A program made the position numbers and the translations under genes. Positions 27,630 through 39,252 of a stretch of DNA of 64,000 bases are shown piece after piece. Origin of the DNA: JBBRHH01 sp963788015 (lineage in GTDB: Bacteria; Planctomycetota; Phycisphaerae; Tepidisphaerales; Tepidisphaeraceae). The DNA lies in the NCBI GenBank assembly GCA_963788015.1, contig CAWBEY010000001.1:372001-436000 (forward strand), read 5' to 3'. The stretch's first letter is position 1; each line of letters begins with the position of its first letter. The notes below the pieces were generated by a model. It was not told the origin of the DNA, ran no database searches, and saw nothing but the letters and a program-made list of their open reading frames with translations.

Positions 27630-30359
27630 TCATACCTTGGCCTGGTTATCTCTGACAGTTCTGAAATCAGATTGCTCGCGAGCCCTCGTCCGATAAAGAC
27701 CCTTCCTCTCAATCAACCACTTCAACACCGGCCGCAGCACCATCACCGTTGCCAGGTAAATGCACGCGCTGCCCATCGCCATCACCAGCCCCAGGCTCTT
27801 AAGTCCCTCATGGTGCCCCAGGAACCAGAAGAACCCAAAGCTGCTCGATGTCACGAACGCGCACAGCAACAGCGCCCGGTCGCTGGGGTCCCATCGTTTC
27901 CAGACCCGCCGGGGGTTGTGAAGGATTTCGCGGTATCGGTGGACCATGAAGACGCCATACTCATGCCCCGCGCCGATCAGGATTGGCAGAGCGAAGAAGT
28001 TGGCGAAGTTCCAACTGATCTTCAACAGCCCCATCAGCCCCACCAGCATCGGCAGCCCAAATGCCAGCACGCTCACGGCCAGGAAAGTCTGCGTCAGGCT
28101 CCGCAGGTCGATCAGCACCAGCACAAAAATCAAGCCCAGCGCATACGCCGTCGCCCGATAGAACGAGTGCTCGATAGAGCTTGTCGAGTGATACACATTC
28201 GACGCGATCCCGGTCAGCGTCACTCCAGGGAGATTACCCACCCGCGCCTCAACTTCCTTCACAAACGCTGCCAGATCTTCCCGCTTCCAGAGATTGGCCT
28301 TTGGAATGATGTAAAGCGCCACGTCCCATCGGGGCTGACATAGTGGCCGCGCAATTCCCCCGGCAACTGCCCCACGTTTAACGGCGGTGGCGAGAGCTTG
28401 GCCAGCAAGCGTTGCAGCTCTGCGATGAAGCCGAGCTGCCATGCCGTGAGCCGCTCTTGCAATATTGGCTGCCCGCCGAATTCCCGGTTACCAGGCGCTC
28501 AAAGTTTTGGAGCGATTCCACCGCCGTGCACGTCGCATCCGTCTCGCCACCCCCGCCATCCGATCGGCCACCGCGCGCCCCGCGTCGCCAGTTGCTGCAA
28601 ATCACCTACTCGAATCGGCTCCGGCCTCCCCCAATCAATCGCCGGCAGCGGATGCGCCTCAATCCACGCGTAGTTATCCTCGGCCTGCAGCATGCAATCG
28701 ATCCCCCGGACGGTTGACGCCCCCTGCAAGTTCTCCGCGCCTGCCGCAGCGCTCCCAGGTCCTTCGACAACACCACCGCCGACCACGTCTGAAGTTTCCG
28801 AACCAGCTTTACCGATTCCAGATTCTGCACCTGCAGATCCAGCAGATTCGCATTGAAGCTCGTCTTCCGCGCCACGGAATCGCGCACAGCACGGCCGCGC
28901 ACCAGATCACCGGCAGCGCCAACCCCACCCAACCCCGCTTGCGCGGCGGCGGCGCATACCGCTCCGACAACTCCACCTGCCGCAGCCTCGCCGGCCAAAC
29001 CACCAACAGCGCCGGCAGGACGGTATACGCCGCAAGCAAACAGAGCAGCAGCCCGCCGCCCGCGATAATTCCCAATTCCGCGGCCCCGCGAAAATTCGTC
29101 AGCAGCGATACAAAAAACGCGCCCGCCGCGCCAAAACACGCCGTCATCACCGGCGGCCCGGAATATCGAAACACGCGCATCCAGATCGCCGTCGGCCGCT
29201 CATAACGCCGCGCCTCCCGCCGATACGCCGCCAGAATCTGAATCAGATAATCCATGCCTATCCCAATCAGCGCAATCAAAAACACCGTCGAAAGCAGGTT
29301 CAATTCCCCAAGCGCCAGCGTTGCATATCCAAACGTCCACCCGATCCCGACGGCCAGGCAAATCTCCGCCGCCAGCGCCAGCCACACCGATCGCAGCGTC
29401 AGCACCAGTCCCACGAATATCACCGACAGCGCCACCATCTCCGCCCGCCGACTGTCGCGGTCGGTTGTCGAAAGTTCATCGGCCTCCAGCGTCGGCCGGC
29501 CCGTCATCCCCACATAAAATTCCGGATACCCCCGCGCCACCTCATCCACCGCCTCCCGCAGGGTGTTCACCGCCTTGGAGTTGGCCGCCAGCGAGCTGAA
29601 ATTCTTCCTGGGATAAACCCGCACCAGCAGCACGTGTTGCGGCGGATCGTCCGGATCCTCATCGGGCACGTAGTAATATCCCAGCCGCTCCGGATCCGCC
29701 TCGCCGCCCAGCGCCTCCAAATCCGGCAGCGCCGCCTCCCACCCGCATCGGCGCCTCGGGATGTTCCAGCGCAAAACCCACGACCGCGCCACCGCATTCA
29801 CAAACGTCGCCGTCTCTTCATCCGGCCGGGCAATGCTCAACCCGGCCAAAAACCGCTCCATGGGCGTCGCCCCAAGCCGCTGCGTCAAAAAATTCGCCCG
29901 ACCCCACAATCCCGCCAACTGCGCCAACCGCCGCGCCCCCTCCAGTTCCTCGCGCACCCGCTCTGGCTTGTCCAACAAAATTCCCTGCGCCCCCAACTGA
30001 TCCAGCGGCACATGGCTATCCACCGACTGCACATATTCCCGCATTCCTGCCAGCCGCTCGGTTATCTGATCCGCAAGCGCCGTCCAACGCCGCGCGGGCG
30101 GAACATGCCCCGGATCGCGCACACGCACCAGCACATAAATGGCCTCGTTCTCGGGAAACTGATGGATGAACTCCAGGTAATCGCGAAAGAACTTAATGTC
30201 GCTGGAAAACAACTTGTTCTCATCGGTGGAGATCGACAGCCGTGATCGCGCGAACAGCGCGCACCCCGCCAGCACAACGGCCGACACTGCCAGCGTCAGC
30301 TTCGGATGTCGCACGACATACAGGATCGCGATCAGCAATCGGCGATGGACAAATCCCAT
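27630..30359 (-). CDS. RND/MMPL-family transporter (several frameshifts)
   Basis: N-terminal helix RHPKLTLAVSAVVLAGCALF, a periplasmic loop with TDENKLFSSDIKFFRDYLEF, then a helix bundle with VALSVIFVGLVLTLRSVWLA, ELNLLSTVFLIALIGIGMDY (the GxxxDY motif of this superfamily) and AFFVSLLTNFRGAAELGIIAG. A second loop is broken by shifts at about 28850 and 28450. The second bundle has ALGLIFVLVLIDLRSL and LPILIGAGHEYGVFMVHRYRE. Two such halves define RND/MMPL exporters of lipids; hopanoid HpnN is one relative. A class III aminotransferase occurs 1.4 kb upstream, as in some hopanoid loci, but no other hopanoid gene is seen. Confidence 0.75.
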
Positions 30360-30561
30360 GTGCGGAGGTTATGTCCGAATCGCCCGTCGGGCTACTCCAT
30401 TCGCTGGGCACCGCGAAGGGAGCAGGTCATGGATAGTCTGGGGCCATGTAGATCTCTGCTATCCCTTTGCACCGCGCATTTAATAACCAACTTGTGCCGC
30501 AACCGCAGGAGTGCATCCGACCCGCAAAAGGAACTCGCGAAATTCCAAGTTGATATGCTCG

Positions 30562-31282
30562 TCACAACGGCGACACAAGAAAGTCGGCGTCCTGGATCAC
30601 CTTCAAAACCGTCCCCGAAATACGCAGTGGTTGAGGTGAAACCTTAGGACGGTCACAGTTGTGAATGCAATCATGCCGCCGCTGAAATAGATCTTGATAT
30701 CGCTGTGCCATCTGCTTCCAGGCCTCTTGCACTGCCTTGGAATGCTGTTGAGGCGCGAGCTTCTGAAAGGCCGTGCGCAGTCGTACCGAAGATCCGCTTC
30801 TTCGCGTCCGGATGCACGATCCACGACGCGAGTTCATCGAGGAAGAACTTGTGGCCCTCCCTGAAAAACTTATTGAACAGTTTCTGCACCGCCGACAGAC
30901 TCAGCACATTCTCCCGCTCCATCATCTTCCGCGCTGCCATTCTCCATCGCCAATTATCATTAGCGGCGTATGGTTCCAGGATCGCGCGGATCGGGAACCG
31001 GATGTCGTAGAAAAACTCTGGCAGCACGGCGGCAGCGAATCGACGTTTAGAAATGATTGTGGCTGCAACGATGTCGGTATAGGCGTCGCAGAAATATGCG
31101 TCAATCGCCCCTATTGCGAACATCCAGGCGCTTCTCAACAAATCGGATCGGAGCATCTGTTGCGCATCCGTTCCTTTCGCCAGTGAATCAACATGAGCAA
31201 CGATGGCCAATGCTCTGGAGATGTCCTCGTTGAAATGGTTCAACGCCGTTGCGGGCATCCTCTCCTTCCTCGTCTCGGCCAA
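30562..31282 (-). CDS. HEPN-domain protein, HEPN operon 2 (one frameshift)
   Basis: Starts MAETRKERMPATALNHFNED; helical throughout (RSAWMFAIGAIDAYFCDAY, RMAARKMMERENVLSLSAV). After a shift at about 30800 the end reads KAVQEAWKQMAQRYQDLFQR, RHDCIHNCDRPK. RHDCIH is an R-x4-H HEPN motif followed by N-x-DRP, as in RiboL-PSP-HEPN proteins, which are predicted RNases in conflict systems. The length is about 240 residues. A small gene precedes it by 45 bp. In the uncorrected frame the HEPN motif is lost. Confidence 0.7.
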
Positions 31283-31327
31283 GGCCCCGCGAATGCGTTT
31301 ACAGCCCTGCTGCCCTGCTCTCTTCCT

Positions 31328-31639
31328 CTATTCTGTGTGCCCCACAGTCTCGGCATTCGCGGTGCAATGAATAAGACCATCAACTTCATCAAAATGCAGC
31401 CGCCCATCAAAGGGAAATATTACATTCCAAAGGTCCAAAACCTCCTCAACCTCCAGGCCGTTGGACATGTGCGCAAGGATCTTTTGCACCACCTCATCAG
31501 GATGATCGCGGACGTTATCCTCCGAAGTTGGATTTGCAGGGAAAAGCTCGTTGTGGATTTCTAATAAATCATCAGGCAATGCGCCGCTGATGTGGTGCGT
31601 CATTCGGCCAACCGCTTCTTGTGTGGTGAATGCTGCCAT
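31328..31639 (-). CDS. Hypothetical protein, upstream gene of HEPN operon 2
   Basis: A 103-residue acidic protein from MAAFTTQEAVGRMTHHISG; a GAAGGA site lies just upstream. The rest reads LPDDLLEIHNELFPANPTSE, VVQKILAHMSNGLEVEEVLD and WNVIFPFDGRLHFDEVDGLI, mostly helical. I do not recognise the family. Its place directly before an HEPN gene suggests a regulatory or neutralising partner, but it is unlike the partner in operon 1. Confidence 0.65.
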   Translation of the reverse strand: MAAFTTQEAVGRMTHHISGALPDDLLEIHNELFPANPTSEDNVRDHPDEVVQKILAHMSNGLEVEEVLDLWNVIFPFDGRLHFDEVDGLIHCTANAETVGHTE

Positions 31640-31696
31640 CTGCTGTCCTTCGCTTCTCATTTAGACGAAGCAAGAGTTCCCCATTTATAAGCGATT

Positions 31697-33083
31697 CTAC
31701 GCCCGTATCGCCCGCTTCGCCAACCCCGACACCGTATCCCACGCCGCACCCGGAAACCGCTGCGTATCGGCCAGCACGTCGTCCATCGCCCCCAAAAACC
31801 AGTCCAGATCTTCCCGCGTCACCGTCATGGCCGGCAGGAACTTGATCACCTCCGTGTGATACCCCGCCACCTGCGTCAGAATCCGGTGCTTCTGCAACAG
31901 TGGAATGATCACCATCTGCCCAAACACCCCGTAGTTCAGCTTGTGCAGCATGTCCCAGGCCATCTTCAATTTCATCGAGTTGTGTGGCCGGGCGAAGTCG
32001 ATCCCGAACATCAGCCCCTTCCCGCGCACAGCCGACACAAACGGACAACGCCCGGCAATCGCCTTCAGTTTCTCCATCACGTATTCCCCCATCGCCGCCG
32101 CGTTCTCCACAAGTTTGTCTTCCTCAATCACGTACAAACTCGCCAGCGCCGCGGCCATCGCCAGGTCGTTCTGCCCAAACGTGTTGGAATGCACCACGCA
32201 GCGCTCCATGGAATTGAACACGCAATCCATGATCCGCCCCCGCGTGATCACCGCCCCCACCGGCACGTATCCCCCCGACAGCGCCTTGGCCACGCACACA
32301 ATATCCGGCTCCACGTCCGGCCAATGCTGAAAGCAAAACCACTTGCCCGTCCGCCCCAGCCCCGTCTGCACCTCGTCCAGAACCAACAGCGCCCCATACT
32401 TCCGGCATAGACGCTGCGCCTCGGCAAGATATCCATCCTGCACCGCCTCGCAACTCTTCCCCTGCACCGGTTCGACGATAAACGCCGCTACGTCGTGCCC
32501 GCTCAATTCGCGTCTCCAACGACTCCAGATCATTGAAGGGAATCTTCTGCGTTCCGGGCATCAGCTCCCCAAAGCGCTCACGAAAAAATTCCGCCCCATT
32601 CACCGCCAGCGATCCGGTTGTCAGGCCATGAAACGCGTGGTCGCAATAAATGATTTTGTCGCGCCCCGTCGCGCAGCGGGCGAACTTGATGGCCGCCTCG
32701 ATCGTCTCGGTTCCGCTGTTGCAGAAAAATACCCGGGACAGCGAATCCGGCAGGTGTTTGGTCAGCATCTCCGCCGCCAACCCGCTCAGCAGGCCGCAAT
32801 CCATCCGCACCAGGTTGGGCATGTCCCGGCCGATCAGTTGCTGCAAAATCGTCCGCACCTTCGGATGATTCCGCCCCAGCGCAAACATCCCCCACCCCGT
32901 CAAAAGGTCGAGATATTTATTCCCCTCCGCGTCCCAGAGATAGCACCCTTCGCCGCGCACGTACCCCTTATCAAACCCAATGGTGCGCAGCATCTTCACG
33001 AACGAAGGGTTCAAATGATCGGCATGCAACTCGTATTGCCGCCCCTGATGCTGTTCCAGCCACCCGAAAAAATCCGTGTGCAT
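31697..33083 (-). CDS. Class III aminotransferase, PLP-dependent (one frameshift)
   Basis: Start at MHTDFFGWLEQHQGRQYELH. Fold type I pattern: YLWDAEGNKYLDLLTGWGMF, FFCNSGTETIEAAIKFAR (PLP phosphate loop), YCDHAFHGLTTGSLAV, then after a shift near 32500 VAAFIVEPVQGKSC, LLVLDEVQTGLGRTGKW with the PLP-ring Asp, and VCVAKALSGGYVPVGAV with the Schiff-base Lys. It resembles acetylornithine/ornithine-type and HpnO-like enzymes. The amino acceptor cannot be fixed. Its stop is 58 bp from the start of the small HEPN-operon gene, same strand. Confidence 0.85.
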
Positions 33084-33156
33084 TCCTGTCCCTTTGAACA
33101 CCAAGCCGACACGCGTCCGCTCACCACCGGCATTATAACAAGCACGGCTTCACTGC

Positions 33157-35374
33157 TTACAATTTGCCGTCAGGCCGCTCGCGTGTTTGTGGAACATCCC
33201 TCTGCTCGGTTTTCTTCTCTATACCCATCAACTGTTGCGACTGCGCTGCCGTCACCCAATCCACATGCCCATCCCCATACAACACCTCCATTCCCTGCCC
33301 TCCATGCGCTCCGGGCTTCTCATAGGCCAGCACGTCATTTCCGCCAATAGCGCCATTCTTCTTTCCGGCGCCCAGGTAAATGTAATCGCTATGCGCATTC
33401 ACCCACGCCGCCGCGTCTGCCGGCTTCATCCCCGGCGGGGGAGGCGGCGTGTTGCCTGACGGGCACACAAAAACACCAGCCGGTAAATCCGTCGCCGTCA
33501 CCAGCGTCCCCAGATCCGGCGGATATTTCCCGCCATTGTCCGTCGCGTAAATCATCACGCTCACGCCAATCTGCCGGAGGTTCGATCCACACTTAATCCG
33601 CTGCGCCCGCTCCCTCGCGCTGTTCAGGGCCGGCAGCAGGATGCTGGTCATCAGCGCCACCTCGCCCACCATCATCTGCTGCTGCGTCGCCAGCATCTCA
33701 GCCCCGGGAAATGGCGTCATCCCCCGCATGTGCCACCCGGCCGCATCCGACCAACTGAAACTCCCGGCCGGTTCCATGTGCGGCAACAACTTGTCCAGCG
33801 GCGGCAACAACAACGGCGGCGACTGAATCCCAAACATATCCGCCATCCCCATGTACAACCGTGAGATCATCAACACGCCCTGATACCCCTCGGGCGCAGT
33901 CTTGGGCAAATCCAGAAACTCCATGCTCGAAGGCGCGTGCGTCCCGGCCAGTTGCGTGCGCAGCGCCTGATAAGCCGGATTGTCCAGAATCGACTTCCCG
34001 CCCGCTTTCCCCTGTCCCGCCGCCGACACCACCACCTGCGGATACAGGCCGATGTACAGGTTGTTTCCCTTCACCGCCCACGCCGGCACCACAAACGGAA
34101 TCGCCAGATAATGCACCGTCAAATCCCCCGCCTTCGTCTGCGCAAACTGCACTTTCATCGGCTGACCCTTCATCTGCTGCGCAATGATCTTGTTGGCCAC
34201 ATCCGCCAGGCCCGCCAGCGCCTTGTCCGCCTTGGCCGGGTCGCGCAGCTTGTTCACCACCGCCATCCCGATGATCCCGCTCCCGCCAATCTCAGGCGAA
34301 GTGTAAACGCCCCACTCGTCCCCCAATGACCCAAGCACGTCCTTCTCAATGTCCATCCCCAGCATGTCGTTGGCCTGCTTCACGGCGTCATCAAACTGCG
34401 CCTGCGCAGTTAGGGTCGATCTTCCCTGCCATCGCGCGCACCCATGTGAACAGCGCGGAAAGATCCATCCTCCCGGCCGCCGCCACCGTCGCCGATTGTG
34501 GGATCGACATAAGCAAATCATCCGAGATGGGCTTGGCGTCGATGGTCCCGCCCACCAATCCCGTTCGCTGCCCGCTGGAAACCGCAAACGCCTGCCCCAC
34601 GAAGTTCTTCCCCTCAAACCCCGCCGACCATGCAAACTGCTGCATGCTCTTAAGCCCCAGCCCGTCCCGAATGGCTGGCCAGGGGTTGTGCTGCCCAGCC
34701 GGTCCGGCGTTCTTGTCAACCAGTGCCACCAGCGCATCCATGTCCAGATACATCGCCGCCACGGGATCCTTCACCGCCTCCCCCATGGCCGCCACGAATT
34801 CCTTCCGCGCCGTCAGCTTCGCCGGAACGCCATTGGCCGGCCCACCCACCAGTGCATTAATTCCCGCCTGCGGCCCAGGGCTGAGCACCACGAAATTCCC
34901 AAATTTCGCCACCGTGATCGGCACGGGCGAGCCCTCAGCTTTGGCCGCCACCTTCTTCAACGACTGCTCCAGCGCCGCGGCGTCCGCTCCCGCCTCGACA
35001 ATAATCGCCATGCGAATCTCCGGCGGCGCACCGGCCGCCGGTGGAGTAATTCCTCCAAAATAAAACGCCGCCGGATGTTTCCACAGCGACGGCGCAAGGT
35101 CGCGCAATATCCCCACTGCCTCGGCCGCATCCGGCTGCTGCTGGATCAGCTTATCCAGCACCTGCGGCAGAAACCGATCCATGAGGTCGGAAACATTCGA
35201 CGCCTCCATCACCGCCCGCAGGTGTGACTGCTGATACCCGGCCCCCATCGTATCCGCCCCGCGCCATCCCACGTAGATCATTGCATCAGATGGCATCCGA
35301 TCCGCCAGCGGCTGACCCAGCGCCACCAGCGGCCCCACAAGAAGCGACGCAATTCCGGCAATCCAAGCGCACAT
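33157..35374 (-). CDS. Secreted protein with C-terminal DUF1559/H-X9-DG-type segment (one frameshift)
   Basis: From MCAWIAGIASLLVGPLVALG, a signal peptide. The first 300 residues look like a DUF3352-type fold (MPSDAMIYVGWRGADTMGAG, FVVLSPGPQAGINALVGG). A shift lies near 34405. The C-terminal part reads SILLPALNSARERAQRIKCG, SNLRQIGVSVMIYATDNGG and LYGDGHVDWV, the planctomycete pilin-like H-X9-DG pattern normally found in DUF1559 proteins. Joining the two modules in one locus is unusual. The role is unknown; it is surface or periplasmic by inference. An in-frame Met further upstream (35416) is less likely. Confidence 0.7.
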
Positions 35375-35628
35375 GGCAATCTCCCAGTGTTTGAACCGCT
35401 CGACAGGCAAGGACATGAAGCGAACCGGTCTTCTGTTCCGAACGACTCAAGGGCAAAGAATACCCGCGGCGTCGCGATAGGCCAAACAAAAAGCCGCTTT
35501 GCAAAACGTGCTTCACTTGTTGCGTGTAAAATCACCGTGTGTGCGAAACACATCCGCAGCACGGGCGAATCGCGCGCATTTCGGACCCACGTCGCCAACG
35601 GAGCAACATTGTTTACCCCAGGTTTCAG

Positions 35629-36787
35629 TTACCTCGCTGTCGTAACGCAGCGGAAACTAGTGTGGTTGGTGGAGGAGTCGGGGGTGGATTTCATGCGGGC
35701 GGCCGCGCGGTAGCTGGAGCAGTAGGAGGCGTGGCAAAGAAATGAGCCGCCGCGGGTGACGCGCTTGAGGGCGAAGGGCTCGTCCGGGTCAAAGCTGGTG
35801 GCCGGGCCGGTGGGGTTGGTGACAAGGCCGTTGGCGGCGTCGGCCGCGTACGCATCGGGTCGGTAGAAGTCGGCGCACCATTCCCAAACGTTGCCGGCCA
35901 TGTCGTACAGGCCAAAAGCATTGGGAGGAAACGCGTGAACGGGGCTGGCGCCGGCATAGCCGTCGGCGGCGGTGTTGCGGTCGGGGAAATGGCCTTGCCA
36001 GATGTTGCAATGGGCGGGTTTGTCCGGGGTGGGAGAATCGGCAGGATCCTCATCCCCCCACGCATACTTCTTATGATCCAGGCCGCCGCGCGCGGCGTAT
36101 TCGAACTGCGCTTCGGTGGGCAGTGCCTTTCCGGCCCAGTCCGCGTAGGCGCGGGCATCGTCCCACGAAACCTGCACAACCGGGTAATCCTCTCTGGAGT
36201 CGATGTTGGAGGCCGGGCCGTCGGGATGTTGCCAGTCGGCGCCGGAACCCATTGCCACCATTGGGCGGGATCGTCGAGAGCAACAGGATGATCTGGGGCG
36301 CGAAAGACCAGCGAGGCCGGGACGAGCACCTCGGGGGCGGGCTTGGGCGTGTTGGGCGGGAGCTGTTTTTTGAGATCTTCCCAATCGGGCTTACGCTCGG
36401 CCGTGGTGACGTAGTGAGTGGCCTGAATGAACCTCCGGAACTGGGCGTTGGTAACTGGGGTTTGGTCGATCCAGAAGGCGTCGAGTTGGACGCGATGAAC
36501 CGGGCGCTCATCGGGGCGGGCGTCGGCGTCGGCGCTGCCCATGAGGAACCGGCCGGCGGGGATGAGGCCACGGGAGTATCGGATGGGGAGGTTGTGGGAG
36601 AGGTGGGGCGGGTGGCTGCAGAGGCGGAGTAGCGTTTGGGGAGTTGGCAGCAACTGGGGGGGGAGGTGGTGGGGGATTGTGCGATGGTTTGGATGGGACG
36701 GTTGTGGCTATGGCTGTAGGCCAATAGCGTCGCGGCGGCGGCGAGGAGGAGGAGAGGGAGGATGACAAGGAGCTTCTGGCGCGACAT
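35629..36787 (-). CDS. Formylglycine-generating enzyme (FGE)/SUMF1 family (two frameshifts)
   Basis: Starts with a signal/anchor (MSRQKLLVILPLLLLAAAAT). After a shift: GLIPAGRFLMGSADADARPD, RVQLDAFWIDQTPVTNAQFR, and, after another, YPVVQVSWDDARAYADWAGK, LPTEAQFEYAARGG, FGLYDMAGNVWEWCADFY and RVTRGGSFLCHASYCSSYR. The two Cys of the LCHASYC segment correspond to the catalytic pair of true FGEs, absent from many SUMF1-like proteins. FGE oxidises the Cys of C-x-P-S-R in sulfatases to formylglycine. A sulfatase with that motif is encoded divergently 216 bp away. Confidence 0.85.
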
Positions 36788-37003
36788 GGTGTAACGATTG
36801 CTGCGGGTGCATCTCGTGGAGGACGCGTGTCAGTTAAACGCCCGGTCCAAAACGCCTGAAGACGGCATCGCCTTCATGGGACGACACCTCCAAACTGCAA
36901 AAGAACATTAAAACCCCATGCAAGGAGAGTCAAACGCGTTGACTGCCGGTCTCGAAATGTCCCGATAATTCATGCTGCCGCACGGTCGGGTATAGTAGAG
37001 GTT

Positions 37004-38391
37004 ATGAAATTCACGGCGACCATTTTACTGGCGGTGGCTTTTTTCGGAGTGGGGGTGCGGGGCGCAGAGGTCGGTGGGAAGAAGAATGTCCTGTTGATTA
37101 TCTCAGACGATTTAACCCCGGCCCTGGCTTGTTACGGCCATGCGCTGGTCAAGTCGCCAAACATCGATGCGCTGGCGGGTCGCGGGGTGCGGTTTGAGCG
37201 GGCCTATTGCCAGTTCCCCTTGTGCAATCCGAGCCGCTGTTCATTTATGACCGGGCGGCGGCCGGATACGACGAAGGTTTACGGCAACGGCGTGAACTTC
37301 CGAAAAAATCTGCCTGATGTTCTAACAATCCCGCAGGATTTTCAGCAGGCAGGTTATTTCGCCGCCCGGGTGGGGAAGATTTATCACTACAACGTGCCCG
37401 AGCAGATCGGGACGAGCGGGATGGACGATGGCAAGTCGTGGAACGAAGTGGTGAACCCCAAAGGCCGCGACAAGGACGAAGAGGCCGACGTGATCCGATT
37501 TACGCAGGGGAATCTGGGAGCGTCGCTGACTTGGATGCAGACCGGCGGCGACGGCGAGGATCACACCGACGCGAAGATCGCCGATGCGGTGATCAACATT
37601 CTCGAGGCGCACAAGGACGGGCCGTTTTTTATCGCGTGCGGATTCTTCAGGCCGCATGTGCCTTGCGTGGCGAGCGAAAATTTCTTTGACCTGTACCCGC
37701 TGGAGCAGATCGAGCTGCCGCAAGAACCAGCCGAGCATTTTGCGAAGATCCCGGCCGACGGCGCTCACCGTCAAGCCCGGCCAACTATGGACTCGACGAT
37801 GAGAAGCTACGCGTGTTCACGCGCGCCTACTACGCCAGCACAAGCCTGATGGACGCGCAGGTTGGCCGGGTGGTGGGCGCGATGGATCGGCTGAAGCTGG
37901 CCGAGAACACGGTTATCGTGTTCATGTCGGACCATGGCTGGTGCCTGGGCGAGCATGGGCAGTGGCAGAAGATGCTGCTGTTCGAGGAGTCGGCCAGCGT
38001 GCCGATGATCATCTGCGATCCGGGAACGCCGACGAAGGGGAAGGTGTCGCCCAGAACGGTGGAGTTGGTGGACCTGTATCCGACGCTGGCGGATTTGTGC
38101 GGGCTGGCCACCCCGGCCGGGGCGGAGGGCAAAAGCCTGCGGCCGCTGCTGGCCGATCCTCAGGCGAAGTGGGAGAAGCCGGCGCTAACGCAAGTGAGCC
38201 GGGGAAACAGCATGGGCCGGAGCGTGAGGACCGAGCGGTGGCGGTACACAGAGTGGGGCGAGGGAAAGAACGGGGTGGAGTTGTACGATCACGAGGCCGA
38301 CCCGAAGGAATATCGGAACCTGGCGGGGGAGGAGAAATGGGCCCAGGTGATGGGGGAATTAAAGGGAATGCTGGCGGAAAGTAAGAAGTGA
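37004..38391 (+). CDS. Sulfatase, formylglycine-dependent (one frameshift)
   Basis: Signal peptide MKFTATILLAVAFFGVGVRG. Metal/active-site segments: NVLLIISDDLTPALACYGH and FPLCNPSRCSFMTGRRPDT, where Cys74 in C-x-P-S-R becomes formylglycine. Then VGKIYHYNV, PFFIACGFFRPHVPC and, after a shift at about 37770, IVFMSDHGWCLGEHGQWQK (metal Asp-His). The C-terminus (RYTEWGEGKNGVELYDHEA) is typical of iduronate-2-sulfatase-like planctomycete enzymes that desulfate polysaccharides. It is divergent from the FGE gene that would activate it. Confidence 0.9.
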
Positions 38392-38465
38392 GAAGTCGGA
38401 AGTATGAATGAAGAAGAGAGAGGGTTGGCGCGGATGCAGATCCCTTCGCGCCATGATAATTTGAA

Positions 38466-39206
38466 TTAAGGGGCGGTGGTGGGCGAGTGGTTTTCGGTGG
38501 GCCATTCCCGGCCGCCGGGATGACGCGGGGTGGGGGCGGGGCGAAGCCAATCGGTGTCGTGATCGGTGATGGATTTCTGCGTGTACTCCGAGACCAGTTG
38601 GTCGGTGCGCTCTTCGTCTTTCTGAACGCGCTCCTGCTCGGCCTGCAGGCGGGTTTGCTCGGCCTGAAGAAGTTGGCGGATGCGATCGATCTTCAGCTTG
38701 CGCTCGGCCAGGCGCAGCGTGAGCAGGCCGCGAATGTGGTCCTGAAGCTGCGTACGCACTTCGGAGGTGGGCTCCCCTTTGGGCAGGGCATTGATCAGGC
38801 CAAACACCTTGTCTTCCTCGGCCACCTGCTGCGTCTTGTTTTGATAAAGTTCGGGATCTTCCTTGCCCAGCCACTCCATCGCGCGCCAGCGATTGACGAC
38901 CATGTGCTTCAGCGGCTGGGTCGACCAGTCTTTATTTTTCTGAAGGCTGGCCCAGCGGTTGGGCGACGTTTGCTCGAAATATTTGGCGGCCTTTTCCCAA
39001 TCTTCCTGCGTGAAGCTTTGCTGCGGCTTGGGCCATTCGCGGTCGGGACGATCAGGGTGATCGGCAGCGCCGCCACGCTCCGGCCGCTCGGTCATCGGGC
39101 GGTGCGGGTGCGCCGTGTCGTGAGGCTGTGTGGCCGGGTGCTCGGCGCGGGCAAGGCGCGGGGCAAGGAAAGCGGCGGCGAGAATGGCGATGGCGGGAAG
39201 TCGCAT
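38466..39206 (-). CDS. Hypothetical secreted coiled-coil protein
   Basis: Intact, 246 residues. Signal peptide MRLPAIAILAAAFLAPRLARA. A His/Pro/Arg-rich stretch follows, then a helical domain (SFTQEDWEKAAKYFEQTSPN, MVVNRWRAMEWLGKEDPELY) and a long charged coiled coil (LRLAERKLKIDRIRQLLQAE, QTRLQAEQERVQKDEERTDQ). I do not know the family. It ends a run of minus-strand genes after the sigma and anti-sigma genes and may belong to the same regulon, possibly as an envelope stress protein. Confidence 0.7.
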   Translation of the reverse strand: MRLPAIAILAAAFLAPRLARAEHPATQPHDTAHPHRPMTERPERGGAADHPDRPDREWPKPQQSFTQEDWEKAAKYFEQTSPNRWASLQKNKDWSTQPLKHMVVNRWRAMEWLGKEDPELYQNKTQQVAEEDKVFGLINALPKGEPTSEVRTQLQDHIRGLLTLRLAERKLKIDRIRQLLQAEQTRLQAEQERVQKDEERTDQLVSEYTQKSITDHDTDWLRPAPTPRHPGGREWPTENHSPTTAP

Positions 39207-39252
39207 GAGAGTTATTGGCCGGCTTCAGTTCATGAAGCAGATCACTAAAAAC

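Noticed and set aside
27630..33083. A hopanoid biosynthesis cluster
   Set aside because: Only an RND transporter and a class III aminotransferase are present; no squalene-hopene cyclase or other hpn gene is seen.
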